From: Agrypnia vestita
Taxonomy: Eukaryota > Arthropoda > Insecta > Trichoptera > Phryganeidae
Length of the DNA: 64,000 nt
Assembly: GCA_016648135.1 (NCBI GenBank)
Contig: JADDOH010002554.1
Span: 248,001-312,000, forward strand
Reading direction: 5' to 3'
Made by a program: the position numbers and the translations under genes. The notes under the pieces are model-generated. The model made no database searches and was not told the DNA's origin. It saw only the letters and a program-made list of their open reading frames with translations. This document shows positions 57,490-64,000 of this stretch, in pieces (position 1 is the first letter of the stretch; each line of letters begins with the position of its first letter).

Positions 57490-57920
57490 GTGTCACAGGC
57501 TATAGTATTGAATGGAATATTGAATAGTTTCTAGAATATTTCTAGAATATTCATTCTAGAATTTTCGCTGCACTTTTTATCACTCCTGAATAACTCGTCT
57601 CTCGTATACTGACGCACGTTGCTCAAATCGCTCGGGTTCGCACTAGAAAAAATCTCGCTTGTCGGTAGGTACTTTCTTGATTTACTATCGTCGGAACACA
57701 CTGTTAGTTATTGCTTTGTCTGTGGACTGTTACGTTGTCACTACAACGTAAAAACTGTTCCGAGCGGCGCGGCGCCCGCGCATAGGCAAGTGTTCATGTC
57801 GCCTTTCTAGAATCTAGTGGATCATCCTAGAACCTCATAGTATCTTCCAGTTTCAATATAAAAGGTATAAAGAGCTGTAAAATAATCGATTACGCGTAAT
57901 TCTTTCAGATTTTATCAATG
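57490..57920 (-). mobile_element. LTR copy, ends eroded
   Basis: tcgctgcactttttatcactcc, gacgcacgttgctcaaatcg and cggtaggtactttcttgat align with the solo LTR at 33979-34497. The 5' end (minus, near 57920) lacks TGTC. On the other side TGTCACAGG at 57490 may be the old terminus, with the stretch between replaced by TTCTAGAA palindromes. Confidence 0.6.
57529..57566. promoter_or_regulatory. Heat-shock-element-like cluster
   Basis: Three TTCTAGAA palindromes (57529, 57540, 57554). They contain two perfect three-unit TTCnnGAAnnTTC arrays (57540-57552 and 57554-57566), the binding pattern of HSF trimers. Confidence 0.55.
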
Positions 57921-58018
57921 CCATTTTTGTAAAAAAAATCTCTTTAAAATACTCGTTTTACAGTACACTAGTATTCAAAATTGAAAATTGTGTGCAAACT
58001 AAGGAATATCATTTTTTT

Positions 58019-58566
58019 GCTCCCTTTATATTAACTCGTGGCGTCTGCTTGCTTGCTTGCCGGCTTGCCGTCAAAAAAAACTTTGGATCGATTTTTGACC
58101 CTTTCCCCGTGATCCAATCGAGCTGAAACTTGGCAAGTAGACTCGTGGCGACGATCAAGAAGATCTATCAAATTTTCGTTAAAAAAAATAATAATTATAG
58201 TATAATTTTGGATTTTTAGAAATTTTATTGTTTTTTTTTCAAATTGGAATCATTAGAAAAGTCTGATTAGCAACGGCGGCCCGATAACGTCGCGGAATAT
58301 TTTCTAAATTTGAATTACTCCGTCGGTATACATAATAGGTACTTCACTAAGAATGTCGAAAATCTAAATTGACTGACAAATATTTTCAGAATTTAATCTT
58401 CAAAGCATGAAGTGTCTTATCAAAGCTCAAAACATCTGACATTTTAGAAATATATTAAATTACTGTAATTTTAGTGTTATTTTATATGTTTTAATTCGTC
58501 TTATTGTTGTTATATTTTACAAAGAAAGGGAGTATAATAAAAACTTTTATGGGTTACTTTTTTAAA
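58019..58566 (+). repeat. Repeat A, long copy
   Basis: gctccctttatattaactcg to aaagggagtataataaaaac and tatgggttac. It includes the extra block found otherwise only at 23548-24092. Confidence 0.75.
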
Positions 58567-58915
58567 AGGTGCGTTTTCATTATTTTAAAATGAGGCTTCT
58601 GATCCACTCTTCGATATCACACAGGGTAGAGTTCTACGCTTTTGGGCATGCCACTGCAAATGCCCACATAAAACATCGATTTATGTCAAAAAACCGCATT
58701 TCGAATAAATATTGCGATATCCTTTTCCTTTACACTGAGGAGAAGAATCTTGTAGAAAGTCGGGAATTCAGAGAAACTCGTCCGCTTGAATAAAATGTAT
58801 TAATTTGTAACAATTGTGTATCACGCGACAATATTATGCGGTTTCCTGGTAGCTTACAGAGTTGTTCTTAACGTGATTATTTTATTTAAAGAGAGCGCGC
58901 CAATATGGCACGCCC

Positions 58916-59225
58916 CTTTTTATTCTCTTTCTCTTAACTCGTAGCGTCTGCTTGTCTGTTGTCTGCCGAAAAAACTTTGGATCGATTTTTAACCCTTTTC
59001 CCGTGATGCAATCGAGCTGAAACTATGCAGGCGGACTTGTGGCGACGATAAAAATGATCTAAGAAATTTTTCGTTTAAAAAACTTAATAATTATAGTAAT
59101 ATCGAAATTTTAACGATTCATATTTATTGTTGAATTTTCGAGCCCGACGCGCAGAGTAGGTGCGAAACCCGTTTCAATGAGAAAGGGAGTATAATAAAAA
59201 ATTGGTTTTTATGGGTTAGTTTTTT
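58916..59225 (+). repeat. Repeat A, short copy 3
   Basis: cttaactcgtagcgtctgct through gagaaagggagtataataaa and tatgggttag. It lies in the same orientation 350 bp after the long copy. Confidence 0.7.
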
Positions 59226-59229
59226 ATAC

Positions 59230-60075
59230 ACATTCACTCTCTCGTGTTTCTTATATCTTTCATATTTCCCGATATACGTTTACCCAGATATATTACAGAT
59301 TGTAATCTATCCAGCTGAAATTTCGTCAGTCTAGCATAAATACTGTTACAGTAGTCCACATGTGGTATCACAATGAATAGACAGGCTGCCTCAGGTGGAA
59401 GTTGTCTCCAAATACTTTTTTTTATTCTTTTACATCGTGCACTATTTTGTGGATAGTTAGATTTCTAATAAGTCAACCTTTTACCTAATATTCGAGCACT
59501 GTCTATCCTCAACTATATAGCTCCGGAAGTTTCGAAGTGTCTGTATAGTTTATTATTGTTAGAGATGAAAACAAAAGCACATTTAATTTTAATTATGCTA
59601 CCCAAAGCTTAAGGATAGATTTTTCGTATAGGTAAATTACTGTTATATTTTGTACAAAATGGTTTAAAATTAACAATCATTAATATGACAAATATCCCAT
59701 TAGTATTATGGGGAATCATTTCATAATAAAATTAATAAATAACACATTTTTTTATAACTGTAATTTTAATTTATTTTCAAACATTGCCTCGAATATATTT
59801 CTTTCGAAAACTGTACATTTTCTTGAGAAATAACAGCAAATCTTTTTTTTTGTATATTTGTGTTTTCTAAGGCATCAACTTATTGACTGGTAGACGGGAT
59901 AAGTCATGTGTTTCTAAATTTTTATTTTCCATAAGCAATATTATTTCCAGTAAGTAGATGTTTTTCATCAAAGCACATTTTGATTACGTGGGTACCTACC
60001 TACTTTTTTAAAATGCGCTTTGAGGAATTAAGAATGTTTCTTCTTGATACTTGACATTAATATCGAGGCCAAGAT
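59230..60075. other. No gene seen
   Basis: AT-rich non-coding DNA. Confidence 0.5.
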
Positions 60076-60078
60076 CGT

Positions 60079-60684
60079 TGTAGCCTGCAGCGCCATTTTT
60101 ATTTTAATAGAGGCAAATGAAAACACTGAAAATTACTTAGCGATTAATTATTTTTTCTCTGTATATTAAATAATTTATGAATAATTAATTATTTAATGTA
60201 CAGAGTCACTTAACACGAATTAAACTTAACTCTATACTCAAATCTACAGTATTTCGCAATATATCACTCGCATATGAACACTTTGTTATCGCTGGGTTAT
60301 ACTGATTTATCGTTCGTAGAATATTCGATTCTCGCACGTAGAAGTCGCACTAGTATATTTCGCCTTTTGGATACTCCACTCGTTTATTTTGCTTGATATC
60401 TGTCACTTTGCAATTTCACTACTGGCTACCCTGGCCGTCACCTTCCGGCCGACTTCGACCGAACGAGGTGTCAAAACACGACGACACTTTTGCGCCGCGG
60501 CGTAGTTCCGTAATTATACCCAAATCCTGGTATTTTCGAACTTTTTAGATTAGTCTAGTGTTTAGGAGAATATTCTCGTGGCTTCTTGGCTGTTCTAGTC
60601 TGTTTTTAGACGTTTGTAGACATTTCCCGAAGGTTTTAAACAATTATAGACCGTTCTAGTTCCTACGATAGAGGGATTCGGACA
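60079..60684 (-). mobile_element. LTR copy, about 606 bp
   Basis: On the minus strand starts TGTCCGAATCCCTCTATCG at 60684. It contains gaatattc (60568-60575) at the position seen in the 22.5 kb LTR, cagatatcaagc and gtgactctgtacattaaata shared with 22.5 kb. The 3' end is placed at ...GGCTACA (60079) by TG...CA symmetry only. No target duplication. Confidence 0.6.
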
Positions 60685-60838
60685 GGGCGCTATCCCTTCT
60701 ACTTGCCTAGTATATAATTAATTTATCAACCACTACGACCTGCCGTACCTACACATATTTAATTACAAATAAAAGGAAAAAAAAATACTTACCATTTTCG
60801 ATTAAAGAGTTAAGGTTGTTATTACGTTGTTAGACATA

Positions 60839-61229
60839 TTTAACTGTAACTGGTTGTGGATATTTTTTACGAACCGTATGTTTTTCCGAGAAAAGATTCT
60901 CGACGTTTCGTTGAATGCTTATTCAACGTCATCAGGAGGATGACCTTTACCCGCGGAGGTTGAGAGCGGACTGATTAATGCTTTCGTGGCCGTAAATTAT
61001 ATACACTTTTTTGTGGCACTGGCGACCTCTATTGTAGAAGAAGTGAACAATCCACAACAAAGTGCATATAATTTACGGCCACGAAAGCAGTTATCAGTTC
61101 ACCTTCTACCTCCGCGGGTAAAGGTCGTCCTCCTGATGATGTTGAATAAGCATTCAACGAAACGTCGAGAATCGTTTCTCGAAAAAACATACGGTTCGTA
61201 TAAAATATCCGTAATCAGTTACAGTTAAA
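60839..61229. mobile_element. Large foldback element, about 180-bp arms
   Basis: tttaactgtaactggttgtg at 60839 is answered by cagttacagttaaa ending at 61229. Inner blocks such as cgaccgtatg-type, acgtttcgttgaatgcttat and cgtggccgtaaattatat occur on both arms in opposite orientation with about 90 percent agreement. The loop is about 25-30 bp. The 80-codon frame inside is an artefact. Confidence 0.8.
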
Positions 61230-61239
61230 CCATTTTCGA

Positions 61240-62220
61240 TATTTATAGAGTTTACTTTGTGGTTGTAAATTCATGATTAATTATAAAAAATGAACAACCA
61301 CAGCGATTATTTTTATCATCGATCGTTTTCTATACGACATATCTTCATCAGGACGCACGCGGACGAGTTATTTTGTTCATTCTGGTGAACGAGCGAAGCC
61401 ATTAAAAAGGTTTCCCCCTCCTCATACTTGCACTTAGAAGACAGTGAAGTGGTTTTGCGTGGACGCCTCCCCTTTCCGCATTCATATGAGCTTATAAAAC
61501 GGCCCCAGGTATGTGTTGAGACCCTCTTCACTCCACGCTTCAAATTTCAAAGAGAAATATAATGTCATTACGTCAAAAATGACGAATTGTACAATGCATA
61601 AAAGACATGCTTATTAAGACACGGCAAACCAATGAGAAAAGAACCGAATGTAATTAATTCAAAGATTAAAAGGTTTTTGAGATAAATAAATTTTAATTAC
61701 TTTCTACGGCTACAAAGAGCGCAGTTAGCTGAGATTTGTGGAAAAGGTACCTACATCGTACCTACCTACTGCAGAATACGCGAAAATATTTTTTTCATCT
61801 TAAAGATTTCAGTTTGATTTTTACTGACGCAAACAGCTTTCATCCGTCATCTTTGCGAGATTTCTGTAGAAACATTAATTTCGTCTGATTTGAAATGTCT
61901 GCACGGAACATTAATCATTAAAAAAATCATCTTTCTTCTGCTACACATTCCCGGAGCTAAGTGATTTCCCGACTCACTTGCGATGTAAATTGGCCATTAG
62001 GGGCATGTTGTGTCCTTAGGGCGGATCCTCGAGATGGTTCATCTTACGTATAATGTATTTAATCCCTGGATTAAACTATGGACGAGAGAATCAAGAAACA
62101 GGATATTTAGAAAAATCTTATAAAAAATATTGGTTCATGGCTTAAAACCAGCCTTATAACAGATCTAAAAAATCTGTGAATCTAATAAATATTAAATTTA
62201 TTTCGGAAATATATACTTTC
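61240..62220. other. No recognised gene
   Basis: Mixed composition with GC-richer unique patches (61360-61520, 61940-62040). Frames have no motif. Confidence 0.4.
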
Positions 62221-62222
62221 GG

Positions 62223-62310
62223 TAAAATATCAATGGGTAAGGAGATAAACGACATCAAATTTGCATTTTTTTTCAATATATAACTTATATCTTACTTATC
62301 TTTTGTTAAA
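62223..62310 (+). repeat. MITE G fragment
   Basis: aatatcaatgggtaaggaga and catcaaatttgcattttttt match the left arm of 11515-12054. Confidence 0.55.
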
Positions 62311-62317
62311 CCTTAGA

Positions 62318-62735
62318 CTATTGCCTGCCCAACATAAATTAGCATGCGGCGAGTTTGGAACTAAAACCCGTCCCTCCCGCACCCGACGGTAACCTCTCGC
62401 CCTGTCATTCAGTTCATTCTTGTATTTGAACGTGAGCTGTGACATCTTGATTACCAATATACACTGAATTATTATGTCCAAAACATCCAAAAAAGTCCGG
62501 GATGGTGCAAGAAGTATTAAAGTTTTGCGAAGCTGAAAAAGCAAATAATGGACCGATATCACCGTTTGACAGGTTCACAGGCCGCCAATACTGGTTTGTT
62601 TCTTTAGTGTTGCCCGACCAAATTTCTATTAAAGGCTCCGACACCGGTTACCGAACATTCTGTACATTATGTATTGAGTAATAAATTTACACGCACGCCA
62701 AGTTATACTGGTACGTCTACATCATAAAATTAATT
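62318..62735 (-). repeat. Repeat E copy 2 (without the hAT insertion)
   Basis: Continuous minus-strand match to both halves of repeat E at 9818-10896, including cattctgtacattatgtatt and ttgattaccaatatacactg. Minus-strand frames of 76-88 codons here are broken relative to the other copy and are not supported as genes. Confidence 0.7.
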
Positions 62736-62739
62736 TATG

Positions 62740-64000
62740 TCGAATGTTAAAATCATTTAATACAAGTCAAATAAAATTTTGCCGTGGAAACTGCAGCTAC
62801 TAACTACTTCTTTAATTCCCCACTGCAAAGGCTTCCTAGACTAGCAAACGGATACGAGCAACTTGACGTCTTTGCCAATAACTGTAGGTATCTTATTCAA
62901 ACATATATTAAAAGGTGTATTGAAAGATAACTAGTATTTGTCGAATTGGATTTAAATAATTGATTTGTATTTGTATGTATATTTTTTGTTATATTATGAC
63001 TTTCAAAGCTTATGCTATATTTTTTTACAATACATTATTATCTTTTTTTGTTTTTGAATTTCTATTATATTATGTTTTTCTTATGCCACTGCTTTTTATA
63101 TACTTGCTATATACTTTATGTTATATTTCTTTATATATTTGTATCTGTATTTTAAGTATTTTCTTTCCAATTTATACATTATTATGTTTACATGTTATTA
63201 TTATTTTTCTTTAAACTATATTTTCTGTTAATATACACTTAACCTGTCTGTTGGGCGTTAATTAATAAATAATAAAAAATAAAAATAATAAATCAAAAAT
63301 AAATAACATTTATACCTTTGTGGAGCAAATATACCAATAAACCAATCACGCTTATAGTTCACGTATCGTATAGATAAAATGGCTGATCTGTCAAACTTAC
63401 TAAGGCAATCATTACGATTTTTAAATTGGAATAACTGCTTTTAAACTTGCTTATGACAAAATTTTACATCATTTATGTCATCAGGACCTTTTTTTTACGC
63501 TAGGGAAAAAAAATTACAAAATTGGTGCAACTTTGACATTGATAATTTATTCGGATAGTTACTAAAACGCAAAATCTTTATATTACTCTATCTAATATTC
63601 GTTAGTTATTCTGTTTTAGTACGGCGACGATATTGCAAAATAATAATGCTTCCATTCATACTCTATCGAAACTCTTTGATACGGAAAATTTCCTAGAAAT
63701 TAACAGGAAATAAATAACAATTAATACTTAACAGAAAATAAATAAAAACTCTGAAACTGGATGATCTATGTAATCGTAATTTAGTTCAAATTAACAATTA
63801 TATTGTTTTTATCAATATTATAAAAAACAGCCCAACAGATACAAGACGCTTTCAGAAAACAATTGAACTCCTTTTTTTCTCTTTACAGATATCAACACAA
63901 GCTGTCTCTTATTTTAAAATGTTCCATTTTTCAAACTTCAAAAAATTTAAAAATAATATAGTAGGTACGTACCTACCTACATTCTATCACTTTCAAAATA
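62740..64000. other. AT-rich, no gene seen
   Basis: Very AT-rich non-coding DNA to the window edge. An 84-codon frame (62960-63214) is low-complexity. Confidence 0.55.

Noticed and set aside
60986..61228. 80-codon frame at 61 kb
   Set aside because: It lies in the arm and loop of the foldback element.
1..64000. CRISPR arrays, bacterial operons or prophage
   Set aside because: No spaced direct repeats of CRISPR type, no ribosome-binding-site plus ORF organisation, and the repeat content is eukaryotic.

Overview
The window is AT-rich eukaryotic DNA, and an arthropod, most likely an insect with a large repeat-rich genome, fits best. The evidence is indirect: long AT-rich non-coding stretches, several decayed non-LTR (LINE) reverse-transcriptase lineages, a GIY-YIG Penelope-like element, mariner/Tc1, hAT and PIF/Harbinger miniature elements, Helitron-like ends, tRNA-derived SINEs and a set of solo LTRs. 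I cannot assign a species. I see no intact host gene, rRNA, CRISPR array or operon. Nearly all short open frames are chance frames or pieces of dead transposons, so the window is intergenic or intronic.

Layout. 0-9 kb: truncated copy of a dispersed repeat at the left edge, hAT MITE fragment (253), SINE (1.86 kb), solo LTR (2.5-3.0 kb), a textbook PIF/Harbinger MITE (3581-3721), LINE tails (4.15-4.6, 5.3, 6.4-6.8 kb) and an exon-like block with one internal stop (8.64 kb). 9-14 kb: GC-rich island, hAT MITE with 8-bp target duplication inside an older repeat (9890-10549), palindromic TA-flanked MITE (11515-12054), repeat A (12.27 kb), and the largest RT remnant (12.9-13.86 kb, minus). 14-24 kb: foldback carrying a tRNA-like fold (14.4-14.7 kb), SINEs, LINE scraps, Helitron-like ends, solo LTR (22.5 kb), LINE 3' end (23.0 kb), long repeat A copy (23.5-24.1 kb). 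24-34.5 kb: Penelope-like 3' end (26.1 kb), second palindromic MITE (28.0 kb), Tc1-type MITE (29.9 kb), tandemly duplicated LTR end (30.4-30.7 kb), CR1/L2-like tail (31.6 kb), repeat A and Helitron pieces (33.3-33.85 kb), and the best solo LTR (33979-34497, TSD ATAC). 34.5-50 kb: Helitron-like insertions (37.4, 38.5, 39.4 kb), internally deleted mariner (41.1-41.6 kb), tandem-unit repeat (41.8-42.3 kb), solo LTR (42.9 kb), 162-bp tandem duplication (44.65 kb), LINE tails (46.6, 48, 49.8 kb). 50-64 kb: repeat B copies, hAT MITE nested in a SINE (54.3 kb), LINE tail (55.7 kb), LTR copies (57.5, 60.1 kb), two repeat A copies (58.0, 58.9 kb), large foldback (60.84-61.23 kb), second copy of the repeat hit by the 9.9-kb hAT element (62.3 kb).

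How the parts relate. The DNA is a layered record of insertion and decay. Autonomous elements survive only as 3' ends or solo LTRs, while short non-autonomous elements keep clean termini and target duplications. Several nestings order events: hAT MITE into an older repeat, hAT MITE into a SINE, and a Helitron-like end next to a hAT MITE end. The most informative signals are the Helitron-like family with its hairpin plus CTRR ends, the LTR family with heat-shock-element-like motifs, the tRNA-like fold inside a foldback, the exon-like block with one nonsense codon, and two compact hairpins outside any recognised repeat.
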